This document shows, piece by piece, positions 21,895 through 33,705 of a stretch of DNA of 64,000 nucleotides. The translations under genes were made by a program, and so were the position numbers. The stretch is from the NCBI RefSeq assembly GCF_950295315.1, contig NC_080165.1, positions 4,039,734 through 4,103,733 of the forward strand, read 5' to 3'. This stretch comes from Erinaceus europaeus (Eukaryota; Chordata; Mammalia; Eulipotyphla; Erinaceidae). Below the pieces are notes generated by a model that was not told the origin of the DNA, ran no database searches, and saw nothing but the letters and a program-made list of their open reading frames with translations. The number at the start of each line of letters is the position of its first letter. Position 1 is the stretch's first letter.

Positions 21895-22060
21895 TCAAGG
21901 ACTAGAGCCGGGGTGAGGGGGTCCAGGTTCTGGAACATGAGGAGGACCTAGAGGGGGTTGAATTGTTATATGGAAAACTGGAAAATGTTATTCATGTACC
22001 AACTACTGTATTTTACTGTCAACTATAAACTGTCAATGCCCCAATAAAGAACATAAATCA
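21895..22060 (+). mobile_element. L1 3' UTR end
   Basis: 'gaggacctagagggggttga', 'attgttatatggaaaactgg', 'ttattcatgtaccaactact' and 'aatgccccaataaagaac' match the L1 3' UTR copy at 57085-57265. Confidence 0.75.
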
Positions 22061-22359
22061 AACCATATTTTAATCAAATGGTGTTTTAATTGCTATTGAA
22101 TTCATAGGAATAAAGGATACAGTCTAGAGAGAGATAAACAGTTGAAGTTGGAGCGATGTCTCAGATTATGAATTGGAACAACAACGGCGAGTGGTTACTG
22201 TGTTAAATAGTTCTAATCTTTGTGTCACAAATTGCAACATTAAAAAATGAAACAATTCATAGTGTCAGCTACACTTGAATTTCCAATCACCTTGTTAGTG
22301 TATTTTACATATATTTTTATTTTGTTCTGCATTTATTTCCACAGTGACCTCTGCATTTT

Positions 22360-22635
22360 TTATTTTATTTTTTTGCCACAAGGGTTATTACTATGGCTCA
22401 GTGCCTACATGAAAATCAACTGCATCCTATGACCATTTTTTTTCCTTGTAGGGCAGAGAGAAATGGAGAGGAGAAAGGGGATAGAGACAGAGAAAGAGAG
22501 ACACCTGCAGACTTGCCTCACCACTCAGGAAGCTCCTCCCCCAAGACCACCACACACCCAGGTGGACATCCTGGGCATGGACCCGCCCATGCTTGTGCCA
22601 AGTCAAATGTGTGCTCAGCCAGGTGAACCACCAGC
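22360..22635 (-). mobile_element. SINE, family B-long, minus strand, diverged
   Basis: Module complement ('gccacaagggttattactat', 'ggctcagtgcctacatgaaa', 'gcatcctatgaccatttttt'), then 'agagagaaatggagaggag', 'ctgcagacttgcctcaccac' and head complement 'tgctcagccaggtgaaccac'. Confidence 0.75.
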
Positions 22636-23237
22636 TAACTAGCACTGTATTTTGTTTCAATAGATTAAAAATTAGTATTAAAGTTGAATTCCACTGGTCA
22701 CTTGTGAATTGGACTTTTTCTTTGTATCTTTTTAGAGGAGGATTTTTGAGTAATGTTGACCTTGGGAGAACCGATTACCTCATTCAGTTATTTTGTATTA
22801 TGTGTAGTGTCTCAGCCTATTTTATTTCATCTTGATACAAAATTTGTAACATCTAAGAAACAAATATCCTCTTCCCATTTAGTTTCTGTGAACTCTACCC
22901 ACCGTACAAAACCCCAGGCTCAGAAGACGGGGGCAAAAGGCGCTGGGATCTGTAATGTGAATCTGTGAGGTAAGGCCATCACTGTGCAAGTCATGTCAAC
23001 AGTCCCTCTGGTGACCTTTCTACAACATATAAATAATAAAAGGAGCGATAATGAGCTTTCTTCTCAAATACTTAGCAAATTACAAAATGCTGTTCACATT
23101 CATGAAAAACTGTCAAGTTAATGACAGATAATACTTTGCCAAAAGAAATTGCATTTCCTTTCACATGTGTTAATTATACGGGTTACAGAATACAAATCAG
23201 TGAAAACCATTAAGCACGGCCTCTTGCAAATGCTACA
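22636..23237. other. Non-repetitive sequence, no gene seen
   Basis: Nothing recognised. Open frames of 71-80 codons overlap each other and show no domain. Confidence 0.45.
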
Positions 23238-23455
23238 AATCAGTGCTGTGGGTGGCACACCTCACTGAGCACAGGGTACAATGAATAAAGAACCAGGATC
23301 ACATCCCTGGCCCGGGGGGCGGGGGGGTTTGCTGTTTCACAAGAGATGAAATTCTGCACATGCCTCTTTATCTCTTTCCCTCTCTACCTCCCCCTTCCCT
23401 CTGAATTTCTCTGTGATCCAAATAAATAAATAAACAAGCAAATAAACAATCTAAG
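23238..23455 (+). mobile_element. SINE, family B
   Basis: 'gtgggtggcacacctcactg', 'tttgctgtttcacaagagat', CT-rich block and 'aataaataaataaacaagca' tail. A G/C-rich run sits in the core. Confidence 0.75.
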
Positions 23456-24014
23456 ACATTTCAGTTATAGCAGTTATAAAACAGATTTATCCCCTATAAT
23501 AGTTGGAGATTCACTTGAAAATAATTGATGATTAATGTTGAAGTGTCAAAAACACAAGTAATGGTTATTTACTATATTAAAATTTATTACACAATAGAAT
23601 GTTTTTAAATATACCAAGTATATAAACCTGTCATTTTTTTAAAGTTAAAATTATATTAAAAATATCAACTGGTTCTTTGGATGGACATCTCTGCATACCC
23701 TAAAGTACAACTAAGATAATTATGACATTTAACTGCCAGATAACTGTATACTCATTTATGGGAGCTGAATAGGACATGATTTATTATGAGCAAAAGTAGT
23801 TCTCAAATTTACCAGGCAATTACAAAGTCAAAAAATATACAAGTCACATGCTAGTGATATTTCCAAAGGAAAAAAAAAATTAGATCTCAGTTATATCACA
23901 CGCAGATATGTATAATGTATTTTATGCCACACATAAAATAGTAAAATATATTTGGCCAGAAATAGTAGAGCAATATAAAAGTGATTCACTACCAAAATTA
24001 ATCTAAGTAAAGAA
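23456..24014. other. AT-rich non-repetitive sequence
   Basis: No element, RNA gene or convincing open frame seen. Confidence 0.5.
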
Positions 24015-24153
24015 ATATTTATTTATTATGATTATTTTTAAGCAGAGCACTGCTCACCTCTGGTCTGCAGTAGTGCTAGGGGATTGAACCAGGGACCTTG
24101 GACTCAGACATGAGAGTCTCTTTGCATAGCCAGTGTGCTCTCTATCCCCACCC
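24015..24153 (-). mobile_element. SINE, family C, minus strand
   Basis: Complement of C: 'cagagcactgctcacctctg', 'ggggattgaaccagggacct', 'gactcagacatgagagtctc', 'tttgcatagccagtgtgctc'. Confidence 0.85.
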
Positions 24154-24323
24154 TTCAAGAAATATTTAAGATCTATAGTTGAACTAAGTATGATATTAAA
24201 GTAGTTGAAAAATGTTCTAATTATTTGTGGAAATTTCTCCAATAGTCTTTCTCTTTTAAATGCACTTGGAAAAAGTAAACAATGAAATTGAAGATACAAT
24301 AAAAGAACTCGGAAATTAGCCTT

Positions 24324-24536
24324 CTGGGGCCAGGCACTGGTGAACCTGGTTAAACACACATTCTTCAGTGTGCAAGGACCAGGGTTCAAGTCCCTGGTTC
24401 CCACCTGTAGAGGGAAAGTTTCGAGAGTCGTAAAACAGGGTTTCCGGTGTCTCTCTGTCTCTTTCCTTCTTTTTCTCCCTCCCCTTTCAATTTCTCTCTG
24501 TCTCTGTCCATTAACAAATAAATAAAATTTAAAAAA
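24324..24536 (+). mobile_element. SINE, family B, with short TSD
   Basis: 'ggccaggcactggtgaacct', 'aggaccagggttcaagtccc', 'tggttcccacctgtagaggg', CT-rich block, 'aataaataaaattt'. 'ggaaatta' occurs on both sides (24311-24318 and 24537-24544). Confidence 0.88.
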
Positions 24537-24544
24537 GGAAATTA

Positions 24545-24903
24545 AACTTTTATAGGAATTCAGAAAGATTCCAGAAATATTTTTAGCAGTGAATTACCCA
24601 GAAAGTGTTGAGACAAATAAGAAAGCCTCATATCACTGACCTTATTACTCTGACTACATTGGAAAAATGTGTCAGGTCAGGTGAAACTAATGCTGAGTCA
24701 GCTGAATAGCGATTCTGTTGTCAACACATTCAAAAGTCGTTAAAAAGAAATTCTATTTTTACAGAAGTTAAACTCTCTGGAGGTAAAATTTGGTCTCAGT
24801 GAAATGTATATACACATACAAATACATATCCTTAACAACCAAAGTTGATTTACGTGCCTATGTGAGTCTCTGTGTCATTGTGTTGCTCTATTTTATTCTG
24901 TTA
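24545..24903. other. Non-repetitive sequence, no gene seen
   Basis: Nothing recognised between the B SINE and the ATATT repeat. Confidence 0.45.
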
Positions 24904-25004
24904 ACTATACTATATTATATTTATTATATTATATTATATTGTATTATATTATATTATATTATATTATATTATATTATATTATATTATATTATATTATATT
25001 ATAT
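24904..25004. repeat. (ATATT)n pentanucleotide repeat
   Basis: About 20 tandem TATAT/ATATT units with few interruptions near the 5' end. Confidence 0.95.
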
Positions 25005-25014
25005 TAATGTCTTC

Positions 25015-25265
25015 ATAGAAGGTGGTAAGGCATATCCCTGTGTCCTCCACATCTGGAGAAGAGCTTGGAAGGTATAAGCATTATCTCTTCCTTAAAGGTT
25101 TTGTAGAATTCATTTGAAAAACCATCTGGGCCTGGACTTTTGTTGTTGGGAAGGCATTTGATGACTGCTTCAATTTCTCTGTAATTTTTCTCTTCATGTT
25201 TTCTGATTCTCCTTGACTCTGTGCTGGAAGCTTTGATACTTCTACTCATCCGTCTCTTCTGGGTT
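25015..25265 (-). mobile_element. L1 ORF2 fragment (start of reverse transcriptase)
   Basis: On the minus strand one frame reads a segment with 'NNKSPGPDGFSNEFYKTFKE', the conserved L1 ORF2 motif between endonuclease and RT catalytic domain. Only about 80 codons survive. The family is known as L1; this copy is a dead 5'- and 3'-truncated piece. Confidence 0.9.
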
Positions 25266-26944
25266 CACTAGGTTGATGACATGCCTGCACTTTGGGTTAT
25301 GCTACCATCTGAACATCAGAAAGACTTTTATACGCCCTGTAAGTATGGAGATCCTTGGGACTTATTTACTTCCCGACTTCCAAACTCTGACTGCAATGTT
25401 TCTAAAATAAAATCAAATCTTTTAAATCTCCCACATGACAAATATCTCTACTACGGTGAATGTCCAGTTTGCCAAAGTGTTAGCTAGTAAACAGTACTTG
25501 TTAAATTGCTCTTTATTTTCAGCATGCCTTCATTGTTTATTTTTTTACTCATATATAATCTATTTTCATTGAGTTTTCAGGCTACAAATGAACATGTCAA
25601 TTATTTTAAGATAGTCAAACTTTTACACAGTTCTTAAACAAATGATTAAACTTGAAGTACATATTTTTTTTTAAAAAGAAAATGTTTCTGACATGTAAGA
25701 ATAGGTCTGTGGGATATATTTATTAAAGTCTGAATGTAAATTAAACTTTGCAAGGTTAAATGACAAGGTTAAGTGTCTAATTTCACAACCCTTTTATACC
25801 TGGTGCGTACTAAGACTTTCCTAATGATAGGATTAAATGTGGTTTCTAGCTGCAAACACTTGCTTGTCACTCCCTGTAGGCTAGCCCCTATATTCTGTGC
25901 TTATCACAAACAGAGAGGAAATAACTTTCTGGGTCTTTTGTGAGTCTTTTAAAATGCACAGACTTTAGGGAAACCATATTTTCTTGAAGGCAATGAGGCA
26001 TGACCAATCGCACAAAACGTGAGAAAGTCCCCTGATAGATGACCTCGCCACATGTAAAAGGAACTCTTCTGTGGCTGAGGTTTCATGGATTTCAAGCATG
26101 GAAATCAGATTTTCTGGCCACCAGTGCTGTTCAGTAAATAAATAATCCATCATTGTGTCAAACAGTTGAAACATGGAGATACTACCCTCGCTATCTGAAT
26201 AGACATTTTAAGTTAGTAACTTATGTGAACTGTTGGCGTGTCAGCAGTGGTGTGAGCAGTGTTTGAGTTTTCACTGGATTAAAAAAAAGCCCACTTAGAT
26301 TTGATAATGTTAGCCTCATGGTGAGAACATTAATTTGTTTCTGCTCAAGTGTGAGAACGTACGTGCTGAAGGCCTTGGGTTGAGAGTTCTGACAAGGAAT
26401 CTCCAGTCACTGAAGTGCATCCTAAACCATCAGCAGCCAATTTTAATGATGAAATGAAGCAAGTCTACATGCTACACCATTTATTGTGTAACACCCGTCT
26501 CTCGAGTATGTTGGCGCACTGCTCCCTTAGTGAGGTCTATTTTAATATCATTATGAAAGTCATTAAAATAATGTTGATCACACTTATGATTCTTGACATT
26601 AAAAAGGATGTCTATTTCCATTGATTAAAACAGATTAACTTGAGAGTATAGTCACCATTTCTTTTTACTAATTTACCTAGGGTTAGAGATTCTTACAGTT
26701 TAATTCAATATTGATTTTTATTTAGCATTTATTTAAACATGTGAGCAAAATATCAACATGCGCAAACATAGTCACACACACAAATATTCACAATTAATAT
26801 TGCTCTCAAGAATGTCCACTAATGGGGTCACTTCAAACTTTTGACACTGCTTCTCCTAAAGAGAAAGAAATATATTCATGGTGCTGGCCATATTCACGGC
26901 ACGTGTCAGGTAGCCCATGAACTCAATTTCACAGCTGTCTATTC
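25266..26944. other. Non-repetitive sequence, no gene seen
   Basis: About 1.7 kb. A 68-codon + frame (25281-25487) begins right at the L1 edge and has no domain I know. The 26400-26620 part is AT-rich with repeated TTAAT motifs and may be regulatory. Nothing firm. Confidence 0.4.
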
Positions 26945-27140
26945 ATTTTCTTTTATTTTCCTTTATTGCGGGGATTGATGGTTTACAGTAAAATACGGTC
27001 CTTGGTACAAGTGAAACAATTTTCAGTTTTCCACCTAACACTCTAATCCCCCATCTAGATCCTCCTCCACCATCATATTCCAGGGCCTGAACACTTCCCT
27101 GCATCCTAGAGTCTTCTACTTTGGTGCAATACATCAATAA
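26945..27140 (-). mobile_element. L1 3' UTR fragment
   Basis: 'tttattgcggggattgatgg', 'tttacagtaaaatacggtcc', 'cagttttccacctaacactc' and 'gagtcttctactttggtgca' match the minus-strand L1 3' UTR at 38553, 54188 and 56226. Confidence 0.8.
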
Positions 27141-27204
27141 TTTAATCTTTAAAGTACTTTTTTTTAGTTACTGTTTCAGAGTGATATTTTTTCAAATAGA
27201 GAAA

Positions 27205-27285
27205 ACCTCACCAATGTGTCCTGGAACCCCATGTCCCCAGAGCTCTGCCCCACTAGGGAAAGAGAGAGGCTGGAAAAAAGGAAAT
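27205..27285 (+). mobile_element. 3'-end family fragment
   Basis: 'accaatgtgtcctggaaccc', 'agagctctgccccactaggg' and 'aaagagagaggctgg' match the middle of the longer copies at 42520 (-), 48822 (+) and 56505 (-). Confidence 0.7.
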
Positions 27286-27327
27286 CTAAAAAAATATATT
27301 TTAAAAAGAGAAAAACAGACACTTAGA

Positions 27328-27441
27328 AGGAAAGAAAGAAAGAAAGAAAGAAAGAAAGAAAAGGAAAGAAAGGAGAAAGGAAGGAAGGAGGGAAGGAAGG
27401 AAGGAAGGAAGGAAGGAAGGAAGGAAGGGAGGGAGAGGGGT
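27328..27441. repeat. (GAAA)n / (GGAA)n purine tract
   Basis: GAAA units followed by GGAA units. The Lys-Glu-Arg and Leu-Pro-Ser frames here are repeat translations. Confidence 0.95.
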
Positions 27442-27599
27442 GAAAGGAAGTATTTGGGTTATGAACACTTTGTCTGCAGTCTCTTGTGTAAACGTCATCC
27501 CCCGTACTGGAGGGTGTCTATCTGTTTGGATGCTGATTTCCTTGCTCTCCATGTCCTATTTTTCACTTTCACTTTTGTTTTCCTTGTTGTTGGGCTTGA

Positions 27600-27957
27600 A
27601 AAAGGGGGAACCCGGATCCATTGATGGTGGGATTGTAAACTAGTCAAGCCTTTATGAAAAGACAGTACTGAGCTTCCTCAAAAACGAGCAACTTTCCCAT
27701 ATTATCTAATAATCCCTCTTACAGGCAACTAAGCAAAGAACATAGCAACAGGAAGCCAAACATATATATTCTCTTCAGAGACTTTCACAATAGCCAAGGT
27801 TCTCAAGCAACCCAAGTGGCCGGCAACAAGCGCATGGATTGGGAAAAGATGATATGTAACCGGTACAATGATCAAGGGATAGAACTGAGTATCCAGAGTT
27901 GAATTCAGATAGAGCGACAGTTCATCAGAGAAAGAAAAAAAAAAAAAAAAAAAAAAC
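27600..27957 (+). mobile_element. L1 ORF2 3' fragment with poly(A)-like run
   Basis: 'ccattgatggtgggattgta', 'tcacaatagccaaggttctc' and 'cccaagtggccggcaacaag' follow L1 ORF2 order ('ttggtgggaatgtaaa ... aatagccaag ... ccaagtgtcc'). It ends in a 25-base A-run. Confidence 0.7.
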
Positions 27958-28184
27958 TAAGACTCTTTCTCCTGAGGAAGAGGATTAAACTATAAGAAAA
28001 TATAAAATCTTAACGTTCTGCTAGAACAGGAAAGAATGGGAAAGAGTCGTATGAAGTAAATAAGTAAGAAGGAGAAAGAAAAACAGCAGATGGTGTCATC
28101 GCTGTGAGGAGTTGAAGTAAAGCAGGGAGACAGGGTGGCTTACAACTGTCAGGTCACAAAGACTTGGGTTGAGAAAGCTGTTTT
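27958..28184. other. Unassigned sequence
   Basis: No recognised element. It may hold further degraded L1. Confidence 0.35.
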
Positions 28185-28345
28185 GAAACTTTTTTTTAAA
28201 AGCCTTTCTTTTAATTTATTGTAATGAGAGGGAGAGAATGATGAAGCGGGAGAACAGAGCACTGCTCAGCTCAGGTTTGTGTTTTGCAAGGGACGGAAGC
28301 TGTGATGTAGAATATCAGCGGCGAACATCCTGCAGAAGCACTAAG
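28185..28345 (-). mobile_element. SINE-like fragment, family C, minus strand
   Basis: 'tttattgtaatgagagggag' and 'cagagcactgctcagctcag' match the complement of the C 3' half. The head is too diverged to trace. Confidence 0.5.
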
Positions 28346-29077
28346 GCGTCTCTCCGCATCCACTGCCGTATGGCTTTTTGGTAGAAGGTAGAGTTTGCTC
28401 AAACATGTTGTGGAAGTTCTGAAATTTCACACCTGAGATAAAAATGTTTTCTCAGTAAAATGATAAGCAGAGTTCAAATAATTGCGTGCTCTGTTATTGT
28501 GAGTTTAGATGACAATCTTCCTGTAATTTGGGGCATAGTGTTTCCAATTTTCCAATTTAAATGATAAACATTGGACAACATGACATGGAATCTTGAAAAA
28601 TTAAAACTACAATCTAAGTTAATTCAGAAAACTAAAGTCTGATTTTTAGAAAAAATGTATTTGAACTTATGTCTTTAAACAACTATTAACATTAATGATT
28701 TGATATCCAATAGAGTTATTTTTACTAAGCTAACTTAAACAGCACATAAAAGTGTGTTTTAGGTAGGATGAGATCACTGTGCTCCAAGCACTCATAGTTA
28801 AGTGTTAACATAGAACACACAGTTTGTCATTAAACAAACACAGAAGCTTGAGGATGGCTATATGACTAACTACAACTATTTTTTAAATTTGCCAAATGAC
28901 ATTTTGTGTGAAAAATTATCTCTAAGTGTGGGGAACAGAAGTTTAGGAAACTACATTTAGCTCTACATTTTGATGTTTTGTTTTTTTCCCCTATTTTATG
29001 AAGAAAATACTCAGATTAAAACATTTTGTTAAAAAATGCCACAGAAAAATTTCATTTGATATTAGAAAAATAGCAGT
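28346..29077. other. Non-repetitive sequence, no gene seen
   Basis: AT-rich, with no recognisable element or open frame. Confidence 0.5.
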
Positions 29078-29376
29078 TGGGAGGGTGGGTGTTATATGCT
29101 TCACAATGATTTGGTGTTGCTCTCCCCCCCGCCAGGAGAATTGGTTTGGCCCTTGCTAGTTTTGCACCTCTCTTTCTCCCCACCCCCTATGCTACATAGT
29201 TCTAGAGTCCGCCGCCGCAGCCACCAGGAGGAGAAAGATAGAGAAGCACATGGTGTGGTGATTTTTCTGCTCATGAATAAAGATTAAACTGTGTTCAGCC
29301 CCGCCATGTGTCCTCGAGTCTTTGCCTACCACCGTGAAGCTAGCCCGGCCTGCTGGAGCCCTGAACTTTAACGACA
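29078..29376 (+). mobile_element. Possible solo LTR or LTR fragment of an endogenous retrovirus
   Basis: The stretch is more GC-rich than its flanks. It starts TG, ends CA (29375-29376) and has an AATAAA signal (29276-29281) followed by about 95 bases of the kind seen in R-U5 regions. No 6-bp target duplication is evident and no internal viral genes are adjacent. I cannot name a family. Confidence 0.35.
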
Positions 29377-29560
29377 GGTGGGGACAGATAGCATAATGGT
29401 TATGCAAACAGACTCTCATGCCTGAGGCTTTTAGGTTTTAGGTTCAATCCCCTACACCCATAAGCCAGAGCTGAATAGGGCTCTATAGAAGGAGAAGAAA
29501 GGAGAGGAGGAGGAGGAGGAAGAAGAGGAAGAAGAAAAAGAAAGAAAAGAAAAAACAGTG
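29377..29560 (+). mobile_element. SINE, family C, with purine tail
   Basis: 'gacagatagcataatggtta', 'gactctcatgcctgaggctt', 'aggttcaatcccctacaccc', 'agccagagctgaatagggct', then a GGA/GAA-rich tail. Confidence 0.88.
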
Positions 29561-29758
29561 GTTGAGATATGGCCTAGCTGGTATAACACACATTGGAATG
29601 TACAATGACCTGGGATGTGTTGTGCATACTACCAGAGAGGGATAAAGAATAGGAAAGTTTCCAGTGAGATCCCAGGTTCAATCCCTAGCACCACTATCAG
29701 CCAGAATTAAGCAAGGCTCTGGGGTCTCTCTCTTTCATAATAATAAAATATTTAAAAG
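29561..29758 (+). mobile_element. SINE-like element, family C relative
   Basis: 'gagatatggcctagctggta', 'tcccaggttcaatccctagc', 'accactatcagccagaatta' and 'agcaaggctctggggtctct' share the C 3' half, while the 5' half differs and seems to contain extra sequence. Confidence 0.55.
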
Positions 29759-30825
29759 CATATCTTACCTAAATTGATAATAAATATAGGTGAAAACTGT
29801 GAATGAATGTTGCCTCAGTAGAATAGCCTGCAAAAATAAGTTTTAAGTACAGGGAATTTTAAATTGAATCACAGCTTATTGACTGATTAAATAAATCATT
29901 GACAATTCATATAGTTCTTCAATTCTAGTGGGATAGTTTCTCCCCTGCTTCTACTATAAATATGAATATTTTAAATCCACAAAATAGCTGTGTCTCAAAT
30001 TGAAAGTCTATAAAATTTTTTGCTTCACCTAGTTCAATCTCCTTTCTAGGGAAAAAGTGATATTTGATGAAAGTGTAAATTTATCTCTATAAGGTTAAAA
30101 TGCTTAATGTAATATAATTATTTTCATGAAAATTAAGCAGTTAATGATTATTTCAGCACCTTCCTAGAGAAACCCAATACAACTTCTTACAGGTTCTAAC
30201 TCCTGCAGACAGGTGTCTGTCAGATTGTAACATATCTTACCCAGAAAGGCATTAAATCAGCAACTATATTTTCTTCCTTTTTTCAAGCTATTTAAAATAG
30301 TATTTTTCAAGTGTTTTTAGCTTCCAGTTTTGATGGATGAGTTTCAGATGAACATTTATGTCTAAAACTGGTCAGAAAACAAAAAACCTGTTTGAAATTA
30401 TCTGGAAGCTACCACTATACTGTGAGAATTTAAACCTAGATAAGGAAAGGTCTAAAGACAAGCTTGATACTTAGTGTTACTTTTTCCTTCAGAACATGCA
30501 GTGTAATATTTCTATATGTACAATATGTAGAAATGACAACATAAAGTCTCCGGGGGTTCTCATCCTATGAGCAAGATGTTATCAGGATTACTGAATTTAC
30601 AGGGAGATAGTGTAAGCAGAAGTTGAAGTATAAACCCTAAACAAATTTCTAAAACAAAACAAAGGCTGTAGCTAATAGCTCATAAAAGGAGAATACAAAT
30701 CATAAAAAAAAAGATGCTTAACTAAAATGAATTAGAAAAAGACCCAAATGCATGAGACAGAAGAGCAAGTATAGAGATACTGGACAAATCTAACCATATC
30801 AATCACCACAAAGACAGCAAATGAT
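29759..30825. other. Non-repetitive sequence, no gene seen
   Basis: About 1 kb of AT-rich DNA with no element or coding frame recognised. Confidence 0.5.
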
Positions 30826-30944
30826 AGGGCCGGGGAGACGACATCATGGCTAGGAGGAAGGCTTCCATGCCTGAGCCTCAAGTTTTCAGGTTCAGTACCC
30901 TGTACCATTATCAGCTAAAGCTGCGTAGTATGAAGAGTTTGGTA

Positions 30945-30975
<31 letters not shown>

Positions 30976-31030
30976 GTTTTCCCTCTGCATCTCTCTCTCA
31001 TTAAAATACAAATAAATTACATTTAAAAAG
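30826..31030 (+). mobile_element. SINE, family C
   Basis: 'gccggggagacgacatcatg', 'cttccatgcctgagcctcaa', 'caggttcagtaccctgtacc', 'attatcagctaaagctgcgt', then CT runs and 'attaaaatacaaataaatta'. Confidence 0.75.
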
Positions 31031-31129
31031 AAGGAAGAAAGTGGTCTTAGATATAAAAATTTTCAATCTAAAAGTCTAATATGGACTGAAGTGGTGACGT
31101 CCTTGGCCCAAGTGGTGACGCACCAGGTT

Positions 31130-31380
31130 AGAGCCAGCTGGTGGCACACCTGGTTGAACATATGTGTTACAGTGCACAAGGACCCAGGTTCAAGACCCTG
31201 GTCCCCATCTGCAGGGACAAAGTTTCATGAGTGGTGAAGCAGGGCTGCAGGTGTCACTGTCTTTCTCTATTTCTCCCTCCCCTCTCAATTTTTCTCTGTC
31301 TGCATCCAATAATACAATACACATGGTACAATACATAACTGAAGTATAACAACAACAAAAAATTTAAAAAAATAATAAAA
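31130..31380 (+). mobile_element. SINE, family B
   Basis: 'gccagctggtggcacacctg', 'caaggacccaggttcaagac', 'gtggtgaagcagggctgcag', CT-rich block and an A-rich tail with AAC and AAT runs. Confidence 0.92.
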
Positions 31381-32629
31381 GGCAAGGGAATTTCCTCAAC
31401 TATAGAATCACTTGCTTGCATGGGGGAAGCCCTAGATTCATTTCCAGTGCCACATATAAAGAACCAAAAACAAAACAAAGCAAAACTCAAGCAGGACTCC
31501 ATGGACGACAGAGTTGTGTCCTGTACTCTGTTCCTCTTCTCTTTCCTTTTACGTGTGTGTGTGTGCAATCTTTCATAAAAATTAAAATAGAAAATTACAC
31601 TGAAGAGCTTATTCAGCAACACAGAATATAGCTGAGACCTTGACTTTGCTCTCCAGCTCCTTATAAAAAGGAAAAAGAGATGAATGATAGAGACAGAATG
31701 GGCTGACTATCAAGATCTCAGTTTTTGCTCATCAAATACATACATATTCAAAAGAAAAAAAAAAGCTACTATAAGAAAAGGCTACAGTATGAAATATTAT
31801 GATAACACTTGTGAAAAGAAAGCTGAATTGGTTATATTAATCCTAGATACATTTGAAATCAGATCAAAGGAGATGAAGAAGAATGAAAATGACCCATTTG
31901 TGTGAGAAGAGTTTGTTCTGAGAAGCACAATATATTCCTGTTACTCACAACAGTTTCAACATCCATGAAATAAAACTTTCCACAGTCTGGGGAAAGAGAT
32001 AAATGAGTCATTTTCAGTTAGATACCGTACTATCTAGCCTTCATTATGTAACGTTTACAAAAAGGAAAGGACAGACAGAAATTCAGTAAAAAAATTTTTT
32101 TCTTAGGAGACTTGGCCAACTTGAAATGATTGACACTTAGAGAATACTCCAACCAGCAACATTAGGATGAACAAACACGCCTTTTATATATGAAAAGCTA
32201 TCCAGCGAGAGGTTGAGAGGCGTCATGAGGATGAGCTTCTCTTGCTGTCCCCGTGACGCTCTCCAGACCATGAGCATGGTAATGACGTGCTCTGGCCTTG
32301 CGAGTCGGGTCATCCCTCTGTCTTTCTCAAGGACTTCTGTTTGACTTCAATAGTTAGCTTTCATCTAGAGAAGTGTCAAAGGTGAGAGAGAGAACTCTCA
32401 AAGGGGAACAAAAACCTGCCACTTAAATACAAATTATTTTGTCAAAAGATTTCTCTCTCTCTTTTTTTTTTGCAAATAGTCATTAGTTTGAATAAATAGA
32501 TTGCAAATAAAATGTAGTCACACTATGTAGACTAAATTAAAATGACTAGAAAAAAAAATCAATATAGATCTTGCTTCCCTTGTACTAAACATATACCATG
32601 TGACCATGAATGGAACTTCCAAATCAATT
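31381..32629. other. Mostly unassigned sequence
   Basis: A worn SINE-like head may occupy 31383-31480 ('cacttgcttgcatgggggaa', 'gccctagattcatttccagt'). The rest, including a 73-codon frame (31684-31905), is not recognised. Confidence 0.4.
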
Positions 32630-33585
32630 GTGTTGTTTTTAACACCAGGGAACAGCACGTTTCCTGACCTCAAAATTTGCTACAGTTATCATAATTGAAA
32701 TTGCCTGATGCTGAAATCAACATAGACATCCCTATCAGTGGAATAGAAATGGGTGGACAGCATAATGGTTATGGAGAAAGACTCTCATTCCTGAGGAACC
32801 AGAGTCCCAGTTTCAATCCATGCACCACCATAAGCCAGAGATGAGCAGTGTGCTGGTAAAACGAAAGGAGAGAGAGAGGGAGAGAGAGAGACAGAAAGAA
32901 AGAGAGAGATAGAGAGAGACAGAGAGACAGAGAGAATTGAGAGACCACATTTAGGAACACTCACTTTTTGACAAAGGAGCCCAAAACATCAAATGGAGAG
33001 AGTCTATTCAACACATTGTGTCAGAAATTTTTGGTTGAATTATTCAGAAGGATGAAACTAGACACAACATTCACCTTGTGCATGAGTGAACTTCAGACTT
33101 CATGTTTGGATGCTACACCAGAAACCACCAAATACCTAGAGGAACACTTGGATGAAACTCTTTTTTGTAAGCTTTAGAAGGATCTTCAGTGATTCAAAAC
33201 CAACCGCAAAGAAAAAAACACAAATAAATAAGGAGGCAACATCAAACTGAAAAGCTTGTGCATAGCAAGAAGAAACATCAGCAAAACTGAGGTATTTTCC
33301 ACAGAGAGGAAATATTCCTGTGCTCTGTTTCAGACAAACAAAAACCTAATAATCAGAACACATAAAGAACGCACCAAAATTAGAAATAAAAATAGCATAT
33401 AACCCCACTGAAGATTGGGGAAAGATATGGGCAGAATATTCTCAAAAAAAAAAAAAAAAAAAAAGAGCTCCAAGAGGCCAGTAGGCATTTACAAAATTCT
33501 CAAAGGGATTGATGATCAGAAAAATACCAGTAGAAACAATGAGCTTATCTCTCACTTTGCACCTGTGAAAGGCTAACGTGATAAC
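32630..33585 (+). mobile_element. L1 ORF2 fragment interrupted by a C SINE
   Basis: 'cctgacctcaaaatttgcta', 'atagacatccctatcagtgg', then beyond the SINE 'tgacaaaggagcccaaaaca', 'agaggaacacttggatgaaa', 'catcaaactgaaaagcttgt' and 'tgatgatcagaaaaatacca' follow L1 ORF2 order. Frames are broken throughout. A 20-base A-run lies inside (33447-33464). Confidence 0.8.
32748..32935 (+). mobile_element. SINE, family C, inside L1
   Basis: 'gggtggacagcataatggtt', 'gactctcattcctgaggaac', 'ccataagccagagatgagca' and a (GA)n tail (32866-32933). L1 'ggaatagaa' precedes and 'gagaattgagag' follows, consistent with insertion at an 'agaatt' site with a short duplication. Confidence 0.88.
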
Positions 33586-33587
33586 CA

Positions 33588-33705
33588 CTACACTACAGAA
33601 AGGACTTTGCACCTGTGAAGATGTCACAGGGGCTTGAACCGGAATCCTTGAACATGGAGGTGTGTGTGCTTATCCAGGGTGTCACTGCGGGACCCTGAAG
33701 TGATT
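33588..33705 (-). mobile_element. SINE-like fragment, minus strand
   Basis: 'gggcttgaaccggaatcctt', 'gtgtgtgcttatccagggtg' and 'tcactgcgggaccctgaag' read as the complement of a tRNA-like SINE 5' half. The tail is missing. Confidence 0.5.

Noticed and set aside
25281..25487. A 68-codon frame with four cysteines as a possible zinc-binding micropeptide
   Set aside because: The cysteines do not fit a known spacing, the start abuts an L1 fragment, and no transcript features flank it.
27121..27624. A 167-codon plus frame with Lys-Glu-Arg repeats
   Set aside because: The centre is the GAAA/GGAA tract and the ends are retroelement pieces.
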